Shown piece after piece: positions 7,428 to 15,465 of a stretch of DNA of 23,529 nt. Positions within the stretch are counted from its first letter, which is position 1. Each line of letters begins with the position of its first letter. Under the pieces are notes generated by a model, which was given only the letters and a program-made list of their open reading frames with translations, did no database searches and had not been told where the DNA came from. The stretch is from JBGTLW01 sp041743835 (GTDB taxonomy: Bacteria; Planctomycetota; Phycisphaerae; Phycisphaerales; Phycisphaeraceae). The DNA lies in the NCBI GenBank assembly GCA_041743835.1, contig JBGTLW010000234.1:1-23529 (forward strand). The letters are read 5' to 3'. A program made the translations under genes and the position numbers.

Positions 7428-10400
7428 ATGTCGCGGGGTTTTCTCCGTCTTCTGTTCAGGAGCGTTTCCATTCAACGGCCGTGCCGCACATGCTGGGGTC
7501 TTGTCCTGCTGTGCATTGCCAGCGCGACGCTGGGCCTCGCCGTGGCGGGCCGGGTCTTGGCCGACGCGGATTCCGGGGATTCCGGGGAATCCGGGGAGTT
7601 GATCGAGTTGCGCCTGACCGAGGCTTTGATTCACTACGACACCACCGCTAGACAGGACCCCAGCGGGATCGAGGCCAAAGACGCGCTGCTCGCGCTCCAC
7701 GCGACAGATGGCCGCTGGACCCACAGCCAGCTCACCTCGCCAAACGTGGCGCTACAGCGGCGTCTGCTGGTGCAAGACCTCAACACCGCGGGCCTGAAGT
7801 GGGACGGGCGGGTGCTGTCTGGCAGCGTCGCCGCAAAGCTCGGCCGATTCAACGCCCACCTCGACACCGGCGAGGGCGAGAACATGCATTCCATGCTCAA
7901 GGCCCACCGCCGGACCGTCATCAACTGGCATCTGGGCGGCCGCCACCGCGTGGAGCCTGCACCCGCCACACTCTCCCTCGACGCTCGGCTGCTGCCCGGC
8001 CACCAGGCGATGGAACTCCAGCTCGATGCCTTCGCAGGCGACACCCGCCCCGCAACCGCGCCCCCCGCCACAGCCGAGGCGGAGGGTGATACCGCACAGC
8101 CGGAGGCCGCGCTTGATGATGTGGACGCGGAGGACCACGCCATCGCGCCGTTGCCTGGCCGTCAACCTCTGCTGCTGTCGCTGGAGCGGGACTGGCGGGG
8201 ATGGGCCTTGGCCGAGGGCCGGACCCCGACGTGGAACCGCGCGCTGCACGAGCTCGACACCAGCGGGTTGACGGTGGAAGGCAACAGGCTCTCGGGCACG
8301 CTGCGGGTCACGCTGATGCCAGACCCCTGGGTTCCGGGACGCAACCGCAAGGGCCAGCGCACGCGGGACATCGTTTGCCTGATCGATGCCACATTCTCAG
8401 ACGGCAAGGTCGTGGGCACGTACAACGCTGCGGGCGATCAGGGCAAGTACACGGGCAGCCTCACCGGCCAATCGTGGCGCGTGCTCGCTGGCAGCTACAC
8501 CCTCCAAGACACCGATGGCTTGCGCACTGGGCAGGTCCGCGGCAGATCACGCCAACGAACCGACACCGACGCCATTGCAGTCACACCGCCACCCGACACC
8601 ACGCCCGCGATCCAACCCCCGCCACAGCCGCCACCCCACGCGCAGCCCGCCCCCCACGCGCACGGCATCTACACCAACCCCGCCAGGCAATACACCGACG
8701 CCAACCCCCCGCTGCACTGGGACCTCACCCGTGGACACAACATCGCCTGGCGGAGTGCGGTCGGCCAGGGTTGGTCGGTGCCGGTCATCGAGGGCGATCG
8801 CGTGTTCGTCACCGTCGAACCCGATACCCTTGTGTGTCTGGATCGCAACACCGGGCAAGAGCTTTGGCGGCAACGCTGTGTGCTGGACGCCGACGCGCCG
8901 CCACAACAAGCCAGCGCCACAACCCGCCGCCACACCGGCCCCACCCCGATTGTGACACAAGGCCGGGTGTACGCGGTCTTTGGTCACGGCGTCGCGGCGT
9001 GCTTCGACTTGGACGGCCGGGCGATCTGGACGCAACCGACCGGCCTCTTCATCGGCGGCGAACCCACTCACTCGCCGATCCTCTGCGAGGGCGTCCTCAT
9101 CTGCCCCGGCGAAGGCCCGCGCGACAAAGCAACTCAACAGACTCCCGCGCACATCGTCGCAATCGATGCGGCCACCGGCAAGGTGTTGTGGCGTCGTGCG
9201 GACCTGCTGGATGACTGGCCCGGCATCGCCGTCATGCGGCTAAGCGCGCCGGCCGGGCCACGCGATGTTCTCCTCACGCCGCGCGGCACGGCACTGGACC
9301 TGCGCGATGGTTCGACGATGGGGGCAACCCCGCTCTCCGTGGTCACGCACAACCCGCCGATCGTCGAGCACGACACCGCCTACTTTGTCGCCCAGCGCTT
9401 CGGGCAGGCGGCGGTGCGGTATTGGATGGACGCAGACGGCAAGCTCCGCACCCACACGCGGTGGGAGGTCCGCCGCGCCGGGTCGTCATCCATGCAGCAG
9501 ACGGATCAGGGGCTGGTGTACGACGGGCTGCTGTACCTGCCCCGCAGCGCGGATGAGTCGGCTGGCCATCACCCCGTGCCGTGGGATCAGCTCGACGTGT
9601 ACGACGCAAGCAACGGCCAACACCTGGCGCGACCCAACCCGGTCATCATCAACACCGCCACCCCCCTGCCGCTGGTGAGGGCCGGGGCATACATCGTGCA
9701 AAGCGATGAAGGCAGGCGTAGCTGGGGAGACGCGAAGCCCAACGGCTCTATCGCGTTTCTTTCGGGCGGGGATCGGCCGTACCTCGTCGCGCGTCACGAG
9801 CTGCCGGATCGTAAACTCGATGCCCCGCCGGTGTTCTTCGGCCGATACATGCTCCTCCGCAGCGGGGACGAGCTGATCTGCATCGGCAGCGATGACCCGG
9901 CCCAACACCGCGCAGCATTGGAACACATCGCCCGGTTTGCTTTGGCGGAGATCGGCCCGGAGCCCAACACGCCAAGCCGACCCGTCCCGCCGCTAGCCAA
10001 CTTCAGCCCAGAAGACACCACGCCGCTAAGTGTGCTGCTGCCGGGCATCCCGCCCGAGTCGTGGCTGATGGCTGGGCCGATGCCGCTGATCGAAGCGCCC
10101 GACACCTTGGGCATCGACTGGGCGGCTGCTTCCGTCGCGTCACTAGGCCAGACGATCGAGGTGGCGGGTCGTTCAGCGCGCTTCGAGCCGTTGCCGCCAA
10201 GCGCGGTCGTGCTGGCTGGCTCGGCTCAGGTCGTGCGCAGCGAGGGCATCTACTACCGCGCGACCCGTCATATCGACGTGGGCCTGGCGATCGACAAGGC
10301 GGAGCCCTCGTCCACCTACTTCTTCACCGTGCTCCGCGCTACGCGGCCGATGACGCTGCAACTGGACACCGGTGCGGCCAAGGCATGGGTCGCGGGCGAA

Positions 10401-10661
10401 GCGGTTGTGCCCGGCGAAGCTCTGGAGCTTGTCGCTGGGGATTACCCCTTGCTGGTTCGCGTTGATATCGCGCGGTTTCCGCCGGTGGGCCGGGTCACGC
10501 TTGCGGTGGTCCCTCGGGTCAGGGCCTCCGCAGAGGCAACGCGTGCTGCGTGGCTTGATCGCATCCGCATCCGCCGCGACCTGCTTCACACCGCGGCCGC
10601 GACCTTCGGCGAACGGGGGGTCGGCTTGCAAGCGACGCGGCTGCTACAGGCGTTACCCTGA
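7428..10661 (+). CDS. Large secreted PQQ-like beta-propeller protein with C-terminal 'GPF'-type module
   Basis: A 1077-residue exported protein. A signal peptide (about 1-45) is followed by a short D-S-G repeat (48-56). Residues about 60-380 form an unrecognised domain that looks internally duplicated: LNTAGLKWDGRVLSGSV (from 118) matches LDTSGLTVEGNRLSGTL (from 276). A Pro-rich linker (about 385-420) leads to PQQ/WD-like blades from 437 to about 820, with blade endings such as LVCLDRNTGQELWRQ and VAIDAATGKVLWRR. The part from W879 (WLMAGPMP) to the end resembles the sugar-binding-like module of the protein at 12092-13423. Propellers of this kind are BamB-like scaffolds or quinoprotein relatives; no PQQ ligands can be assigned by eye, so a structural or binding role is likelier than dehydrogenase. 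The ATG at 7428 has only a weak ribosome site. An intrinsic terminator follows. Confidence 0.8.
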   Translation: MSRGFLRLLFRSVSIQRPCRTCWGLVLLCIASATLGLAVAGRVLADADSGDSGESGELIELRLTEALIHYDTTARQDPSGIEAKDALLALHATDGRWTHSQLTSPNVALQRRLLVQDLNTAGLKWDGRVLSGSVAAKLGRFNAHLDTGEGENMHSMLKAHRRTVINWHLGGRHRVEPAPATLSLDARLLPGHQAMELQLDAFAGDTRPATAPPATAEAEGDTAQPEAALDDVDAEDHAIAPLPGRQPLLLSLERDWRGWALAEGRTPTWNRALHELDTSGLTVEGNRLSGTLRVTLMPDPWVPGRNRKGQRTRDIVCLIDATFSDGKVVGTYNAAGDQGKYTGSLTGQSWRVLAGSYTLQDTDGLRTGQVRGRSRQRTDTDAIAVTPPPDTTPAIQPPPQPPPHAQPAPHAHGIYTNPARQYTDANPPLHWDLTRGHNIAWRSAVGQGWSVPVIEGDRVFVTVEPDTLVCLDRNTGQELWRQRCVLDADAPPQQASATTRRHTGPTPIVTQGRVYAVFGHGVAACFDLDGRAIWTQPTGLFIGGEPTHSPILCEGVLICPGEGPRDKATQQTPAHIVAIDAATGKVLWRRADLLDDWPGIAVMRLSAPAGPRDVLLTPRGTALDLRDGSTMGATPLSVVTHNPPIVEHDTAYFVAQRFGQAAVRYWMDADGKLRTHTRWEVRRAGSSSMQQTDQGLVYDGLLYLPRSADESAGHHPVPWDQLDVYDASNGQHLARPNPVIINTATPLPLVRAGAYIVQSDEGRRSWGDAKPNGSIAFLSGGDRPYLVARHELPDRKLDAPPVFFGRYMLLRSGDELICIGSDDPAQHRAALEHIARFALAEIGPEPNTPSRPVPPLANFSPEDTTPLSVLLPGIPPESWLMAGPMPLIEAPDTLGIDWAAASVASLGQTIEVAGRSARFEPLPPSAVVLAGSAQVVRSEGIYYRATRHIDVGLAIDKAEPSSTYFFTVLRATRPMTLQLDTGAAKAWVAGEAVVPGEALELVAGDYPLLVRVDIARFPPVGRVTLAVVPRVRASAEATRAAWLDRIRIRRDLLHTAAATFGERGVGLQATRLLQALP
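7569..7595 (+). repeat. Three 9-bp tandem repeats in the propeller gene
   Basis: GATTCCGGG, GATTCCGGG and GAATCCGGG follow one another and encode D-S-G, D-S-G, E-S-G just after the signal peptide. The unit length keeps the frame, so unit loss or gain would change only linker length. Confidence 0.8.
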
Positions 10662-10672
10662 ATCGCTCATCA

Positions 10673-10705
10673 ATCGCTGCCCCCGCCTCAAGGGTGGCGA
10701 TTTTT
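10673..10705 (+). terminator. Intrinsic terminator after the propeller gene
   Basis: A 10-bp stem with two G-U wobbles pairs ATCGCTGCCC (10673-10682) with GGGTGGCGAT (10692-10701) around a 9-nt loop. A run of five T ends at 10705. It begins 11 nt after the stop codon and separates the propeller gene from exbB. Downstream, up to 10807, a TTGAAA (10737-10742) could be a -35 for exbB, but I see no convincing -10. Confidence 0.7.
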
Positions 10706-10807
10706 GGCAGCCGTACCGACCAAGATTTCGTATTCTTTGAAATCGCTCATGTAACATCGTTCTAGGCTAGGACAATACCGTGCGTCCATCCGAAACAAGG
10801 AGCATTT

Positions 10808-11608
10808 ATGAATCGCGTCTTTGGGTTGATTCTCTTAGGGTTGTTGCTGGTCGCCGCAGCGGGAGGGGTTGGGGGGCCTGCCGCCTTGGCGCAGGAAGCG
10901 GCCGATCCCCCGGCCGTTGAAGACACAGAAGCGGGTGACGACACCGAGGCCGCAGCCGAGGGCGCGGACGTGAGCGGCTCGGCTTGGATCGGGTTCAAGA
11001 AGAAGTGGCAACAGGGCGGGCGGACGATGTGGGCGCTGGCTTTTGTCGCGTTGATCGGGCTGATCTTTACAGTGGATCGCGTGCTGGGCCTGACGCGCGG
11101 GCGGGTCGCTCCGGTCGGTCTGGCGACACGGGCCAACAGCATGTGGCGGGCGGGGGACTACGCCGACTTGGTCCAGATGGCCGAGGCCGACGGCAGCACC
11201 CTGGGCAAGGTGATCGCGTTCATCGTCGATCACCGCGAAGCCCCTTACGAGCACCTGACCAGCGGCGCTGAAGATATCGCCGCGCGTGACTTTGAGGTCC
11301 ACACCCGGCGGAACCACGTGCTGTCCTCGGTCGGCGCGATCTCCCCGCTGCTGGGGCTGATGGGCACGGTGTTCGGCCTGATGGGCGCGTTCGCAAGCAT
11401 CGGCGCGATCGGCACGATGGACGACCCGTCGGTGCTCGCCAACGACATCGGCAAGGCCATGGTGACCACGGCCGCGGGGCTGATCATCGCCGTCCCGGCG
11501 CTGGGGCTCTACTACTACTTCCGCAGCAAGTCCGGGCAACTGGCCAGCATCGTCGGGGAGGAGTCCTCGGCCCTGATGCACGCCTGGTTCCTCAAGAAGG
11601 GAGCGTAA
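10808..11608 (+). CDS. exbB: MotA/TolQ/ExbB-family proton channel protein
   Basis: A 266-residue inner-membrane subunit of an ExbB/TolQ-type motor that turns proton flow into mechanical work on a periplasmic partner. It starts with a signal-like segment (4-28) and an acidic linker (30-56). The first core transmembrane helix (73-93) precedes a cytoplasmic helical loop. The two channel-lining helices follow: SPLLGLMGTVFGLMGAF (179-195), matching the TolQ/ExbB G-L-x-G-T-V signature, and GKAMVTTAAGLIIAVP (215-230), with the T-T-A-x-G-L-x-x-A-x-P signature. The extra N-terminal exported region is common in planctomycete and Bacteroidota ExbB proteins. AAGGAG lies 5 nt before the ATG. ExbD follows after 3 nt. 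It could equally be named TolQ; the partner, not the channel, decides that. Confidence 0.9.
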   Translation: MNRVFGLILLGLLLVAAAGGVGGPAALAQEAADPPAVEDTEAGDDTEAAAEGADVSGSAWIGFKKKWQQGGRTMWALAFVALIGLIFTVDRVLGLTRGRVAPVGLATRANSMWRAGDYADLVQMAEADGSTLGKVIAFIVDHREAPYEHLTSGAEDIAARDFEVHTRRNHVLSSVGAISPLLGLMGTVFGLMGAFASIGAIGTMDDPSVLANDIGKAMVTTAAGLIIAVPALGLYYYFRSKSGQLASIVGEESSALMHAWFLKKGA

Positions 11609-11611
11609 CTC

Positions 11612-12019
11612 ATGAGAGTCCGCACCGAAGCCAATGAACCGGCCGGCGTCGAGATGGGGCCGATGATGGACCTGGTCTTCCTGCTCTTGATCTTCTTCAT
11701 CGTCATCGCGGTGACCAAGAAGTCCATCAAAGAGCTTGGCATCCAGCTCCCCGAGCCGACCGCCGCGGTCTCCAGCGTCAAACCCAAGGACAAGGACCTG
11801 CTCATCCGCGTCACCGCCGACGGCCAGATTTACATCGGCGACAACCAGGTCCAGCAACAGGGCATGATCGACGCCATCCGTGACGCGGCGCAGCAGCCCG
11901 ACATGAAGGTCCGCTTCGAGGTGGACAAACGCACCCAGATACAGCACATGATGCCGATCTGGGATCAGCTCAGCCACTACGGCCTCACCAACTGGGGCAT
12001 GCGCACCACCATGGAGTAG
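11612..12019 (+). CDS. exbD: ExbD/TolR-family biopolymer transport protein
   Basis: A 135-residue partner of ExbB with a short cytoplasmic start, one transmembrane helix (about 17-35) and a periplasmic domain. D20 in GPMMDLVFLLLIFF is the conserved membrane aspartate that carries protons. The periplasmic part (D-L-L-I-R-V-T-A-D-G-Q-I-Y-I-G, then a helix) is the usual TolR/ExbD fold that dimerises near peptidoglycan. The GGGAG before its ATG overlaps the end of exbB; the gap between the genes is 3 nt, so they are one unit. Planctomycete loci often carry two exbD copies; here only one is present, and a membrane-anchored unknown protein starts 72 nt later. That 72-nt gap shows no terminator. Confidence 0.9.
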   Translation: MRVRTEANEPAGVEMGPMMDLVFLLLIFFIVIAVTKKSIKELGIQLPEPTAAVSSVKPKDKDLLIRVTADGQIYIGDNQVQQQGMIDAIRDAAQQPDMKVRFEVDKRTQIQHMMPIWDQLSHYGLTNWGMRTTME

Positions 12020-12091
12020 CCGAGGCAGCGCCCGACGACGACGATAACACCGTAAGCGACAACCCGAGCCTCACCCCACACTCCACAAGCC

Positions 12092-13423
12092 ATGAGCGAA
12101 CCGATCGAAGTCCAGGAGCCGTTTGCCCGCAAGCTGATGACCGCGGTCGTCTTTGCTGTGCTTGTGGTGGGCGGGGGGTACATGCTGTTCTTCCACACGC
12201 CGACCGATCAGGCCAACCTGTTTTCGCCGGGCGAGCTGCGGCGGGTCGTGCGCGACTACCGCAACCAGCAGACCCAGAGGCTGCGCGGCGAGCTGGCCGA
12301 GATGCAGGCGATCCTCGGCGAGATGCGGCGGGTGCGGGACCAGTGGATCACCGATGCGGGGATCGGCGACGAGCACGAGGCAACACTCGATGAGCAGGAG
12401 CAGGGCTTTCGCGCGGCCGCGGCTGCTGCCGGCAGCGACATGGAGCAGCTCCACGACGTGTACGACGCGGGCCGGGCGGTGGAGCAGGACATGTTCACGG
12501 TGTACCGCGAGTTCCTGGCCGCGCGATCGGTCGGGCTGCGGCCGAGCCTGTCGTATGAACAGGCCTACGAGAGCTCAGCGACGCCCCGACCAAGCCGACC
12601 CGAGCTGGACCGGGCCGCGCTCTACCGCGACATCACCACCACCTTGCCCGGCGGCGGGCTCGATGAGTTCAAGCAGCAGATCAAGCTCTCGACGATCGAG
12701 ATGCGCGAGATGACCGAGAACGCCAAGAAGCTGCTGGCTTTCACGAAGAAGGCCAACGCCGGCGCGGGCGATGGGATCGACGTGGACCTGTCCAGCGATG
12801 ACGTGGCGATGATCGGCTACCGCGGCCCGGAGCTGATGCCCGAGGAGCTGGACTACACCCATCAACCCGACCCCGGCAACTACGACGCCGTGCCCGGACG
12901 CAAGCTCACCACGGCCTCTGGCACGGACACGCAATGGATGTATGTGGACTCGTGGTACATCATCGGGCCGTTCCCCAGCGACCGCCGCCGCGAGAACCTC
13001 GACATCCGCTTCGGACCCGAGGCCAGCGTCAACCTCGACGACGTGTTCACCGGCAGCGGCGGAGACAAGCTCCGGTGGGAATACAAGAAGACCGGCCACG
13101 TCAGCCCCGGGCCGGGCAAGAAGCAGGCCTTCTGGAAAATCGAACCCAAAAACGTGGACGCCTACAGCATCTACTACGCGACCACCGAGCTCTACTCCGA
13201 CATGCCGCGAGAGGTCTGGATCGCCACGGGCACCGATGACTACGGCAAGTTGTGGATCAACGACGACCTGATCTGGACCAGCCCCAAGGAGCGCAAGCCC
13301 TACCACGCCACCGAAAACGTGCAACTGGCCAAGCTCCAGCAGGGTCAGAACAAAATTCTCTACCGTGTGGAGAACGCCGGCGGGACGATGGGCTTCTCGC
13401 TCATGATCCGGCTGGCGGAGTGA
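12092..13423 (+). CDS. Membrane-anchored coiled-coil protein with C-terminal sugar-binding-like 'GPFP' module
   Basis: A 443-residue protein I do not recognise as a named family. A short cytoplasmic start is followed by one transmembrane helix (16-34, uncleaved since no A-x-A site follows). Residues about 47-145 are charged and helical with heptad-like spacing, probably coiled coil. A second helical stretch (about 170-222) precedes a linker. The last 160 residues form a beta domain: WYIIGPFP (288-295), Y-Y-A-T-T-E-L-Y (361-368), T-G-T-D-D-Y-G-K-L-W-I-N (379-390), then LAKLQQGQNKILYRVENAGG (412-431). This is the pattern of the jelly-roll, PA14/CBM-like module found in many planctomycete secreted proteins. 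Third in order behind exbB and exbD, it occupies the place of a TonB/TolA-like transducer. A motor-driven periplasmic role is inference from position and topology. Confidence 0.6.
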   Translation: MSEPIEVQEPFARKLMTAVVFAVLVVGGGYMLFFHTPTDQANLFSPGELRRVVRDYRNQQTQRLRGELAEMQAILGEMRRVRDQWITDAGIGDEHEATLDEQEQGFRAAAAAAGSDMEQLHDVYDAGRAVEQDMFTVYREFLAARSVGLRPSLSYEQAYESSATPRPSRPELDRAALYRDITTTLPGGGLDEFKQQIKLSTIEMREMTENAKKLLAFTKKANAGAGDGIDVDLSSDDVAMIGYRGPELMPEELDYTHQPDPGNYDAVPGRKLTTASGTDTQWMYVDSWYIIGPFPSDRRRENLDIRFGPEASVNLDDVFTGSGGDKLRWEYKKTGHVSPGPGKKQAFWKIEPKNVDAYSIYYATTELYSDMPREVWIATGTDDYGKLWINDDLIWTSPKERKPYHATENVQLAKLQQGQNKILYRVENAGGTMGFSLMIRLAE

Positions 13424-13443
13424 TCTGCGCTTGTCGCGTAGAG

Positions 13444-13493
13444 GTTCCGGGAAAAGTTTCGGGGGGAATGTTCCGGGGGAGGTTCCGGGGGTG
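13444..13493 (+). repeat. G-rich imperfect tandem repeat (TTCCGGG-type) upstream of the heparinase-like gene
   Basis: Four imperfect 12-14-bp units begin at 13444, 13456, 13470 and 13482. Their core is GTTCCGGG; the second unit reads GTTTCGGG. They contain runs of 3, 6, 5 and 5 G with 7-9-nt loops, so an irregular G-quadruplex on the plus strand or its RNA is possible. The block fills the 101-nt gap before the gene at 13525. Confidence 0.7.
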
Positions 13494-13524
13494 ACCGGCA
13501 GCGATACGCAGATAGGAACCGTCT

Positions 13525-15459
13525 ATGTTTCGTGCTCAAGTGATGTGGCCCGTGTGGATGTTCTTGGCCTGCAACCTTGCGGCAGGCGCGGATGTCGCGG
13601 TGGTCGCGGGTCACCAGCCGATTGCGCCGGGCGAGCATCCACGGCTGATCGTGCGTGGCGAGGCCGAAGTCGAGGCACTCCGCACCAAAGCGCAGACACC
13701 CTGGGGCGTATCGGTAGTCGATCGCACGCAGCAGGCGCTGAAGCTGATGACCAAGTCCTCCATCGTGGGGCAGAACCAGCAGGTGCTCAAGGAGGCTGGC
13801 TATCGCGCGGCGGGACATGCTGCGGTGTATCTGCTTGAGGGGACAGAGGAAGAGGCCGACGCTGCAAGGAAAGTCGCGCTGGGCGAGGTGATGGGCTACC
13901 CGCTGATCGATCGCCTGCCGACGATTGATCGAGCGTCGCGGTTGATGGGCCTGGCGCTGGCGTATGACATGGCTTACCCGGCCTGGGACGGGGACACCCG
14001 CGATCAGGTCCGCGCGTTCATGCGGGCAGAGTCCGACAAGCTGCTGGAGCGGGTCGGCGGGCTTGGCGTGGACAAGCTCAACACCCGCGACCACACCCAG
14101 GCCGTGGTCGTCGGGAGCGTCGGGCTTGCGGAACTCGCGATGCTGGGCGACACCGACGATGCCGATGCGCCTGCACGGCTCGCGGCCATCGAAACATTCA
14201 TCCATCACTATCTGGACACCGCCGTCGCGTCGGAGGGTTTCGGCGTGGGCGGCGAGGCGGTGAAGCAGGCTGCGTTCGCGTCGGGCATCCTGCCGTTTGT
14301 CCGTGCGCACAAGCTGGTCATGGGCCGCGACCTCACCACGCACGAAGCGGTGGCCACGGTGCTGCGCCCGGCGGTGTTGATGACCGTCCCCAACGCGGGC
14401 ATGCCGGTGGTGGGCGGGTTCTCCGCGGCGGTCGATCGATCGGGCATCTTTGCCATGTCCACCGAGCTTGCGCCCGAGCAGGACCGCCCCGTGATCGCCT
14501 GGCTCTTCGAGGCGCTGGGCGGCGAACGATATCTGGGCGTGGTTCGGCCGCATCACGGGCTTTACATGCTCGGCTCGGGCCTCGATACCCTCACCGCGGC
14601 CCCACCCGCCGGCGAACGCTGGCCCACCGTGCTGCAAAGCCAGGCCGCGGGTGTGGTCGTGGCCCGCACCGGGTGGATGGGAGACGATGATCTTGCGGCG
14701 GTGTTCGATCACGGCCGGGCAAGACTCATCGGCCGCGGCGCACGCTGGCTTACCTTTGCCGCACGGGACGCGGCGGCGTACTCCCACGCGCCGGGCGCGG
14801 CGCGGCTGGACAACCAGTTCGGCTTCTCGCACGAGTGGGTCCGCGGCCAAGCTGTGTACAAGCCGCAGATGACCACCACCCTCGACAACATGCACGCCGA
14901 CCCCGACGCACGCACCGCCACCGCGCGCTTTACCCTCAAAGGCTCGGTCCAACGCACCAAGGAACAGATCAAAGTCCGCGCGCGTGGCGAAGACGGGAAA
15001 ACCCATGAACAAACCATCGACATCCCAGTCGGCGGCGACTTTGCCGGGCAACGTGTCGTCGGCATCGATTACTCAGGACGCAGCGGAGCGCCCGCGGCGA
15101 TCTACATGGCCGACACCATCACCGGCGGCGGGCAGGCCCCGCGGTTCTGGACCATGCACCTGGGCTACGGCACCGACGCGGGCAAGTTCACACTCGACGC
15201 CAACACCTTCACCCACACCATCGGTGGCCAGACGCTCACCGGCACGATTATCTACCCCGTGGACGCGGTCTTCGAGGGCACGGCAAACCCGCCCTACGCC
15301 AACTTCGTCACCATCCGCACCACCAGCGAATCCGTCCGCGTGATGCTCACGCTCACAGACGCAGAACCCCCCGCCGTCAAGACCGGCAACGACGGCACCG
15401 TGCGAGTGGGCAACGCGACCTACCGCCTCCACGAAGGCCAGATCATCTTCGGCGAGTAA
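13525..15459 (+). CDS. Exported heparinase II/III-like protein
   Basis: A 644-residue exported protein with a signal peptide (1-22). HPRLIVRGEAEVEALRTKA (38-56) is the start typical of heparinase II/III-like polysaccharide lyases. The helical toroid continues with RLMGLALAYDMAYPAW (139-154) and N-T-R-D-H-T-Q-A-V-V (186-195), which corresponds to the conserved Asn-containing helix. A beta-rich second half starts at V-V-V-A-R-T-G-W-M-G-D-D-D-L, as in the lyase family. The usual H-x-D motif that follows this strand in active members is not evident; the protein reads FDHGRARLIGRGARW instead. It may be a divergent lyase or a non-catalytic glycan-binding relative. AGGA lies 8 nt before the ATG. The next gene starts 6 nt after the stop, so this is the first gene of a three-gene unit. 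Substrate is unknown. Confidence 0.65.
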   Translation: MFRAQVMWPVWMFLACNLAAGADVAVVAGHQPIAPGEHPRLIVRGEAEVEALRTKAQTPWGVSVVDRTQQALKLMTKSSIVGQNQQVLKEAGYRAAGHAAVYLLEGTEEEADAARKVALGEVMGYPLIDRLPTIDRASRLMGLALAYDMAYPAWDGDTRDQVRAFMRAESDKLLERVGGLGVDKLNTRDHTQAVVVGSVGLAELAMLGDTDDADAPARLAAIETFIHHYLDTAVASEGFGVGGEAVKQAAFASGILPFVRAHKLVMGRDLTTHEAVATVLRPAVLMTVPNAGMPVVGGFSAAVDRSGIFAMSTELAPEQDRPVIAWLFEALGGERYLGVVRPHHGLYMLGSGLDTLTAAPPAGERWPTVLQSQAAGVVVARTGWMGDDDLAAVFDHGRARLIGRGARWLTFAARDAAAYSHAPGAARLDNQFGFSHEWVRGQAVYKPQMTTTLDNMHADPDARTATARFTLKGSVQRTKEQIKVRARGEDGKTHEQTIDIPVGGDFAGQRVVGIDYSGRSGAPAAIYMADTITGGGQAPRFWTMHLGYGTDAGKFTLDANTFTHTIGGQTLTGTIIYPVDAVFEGTANPPYANFVTIRTTSESVRVMLTLTDAEPPAVKTGNDGTVRVGNATYRLHEGQIIFGE

Positions 15460-15465
15460 CACGAC

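Noticed and set aside
13360..15051. Open frame of 563 codons on the minus strand
   Set aside because: Antisense of the heparinase-like gene; no recognisable motif, and composition typical of a GC-rich mirror frame.
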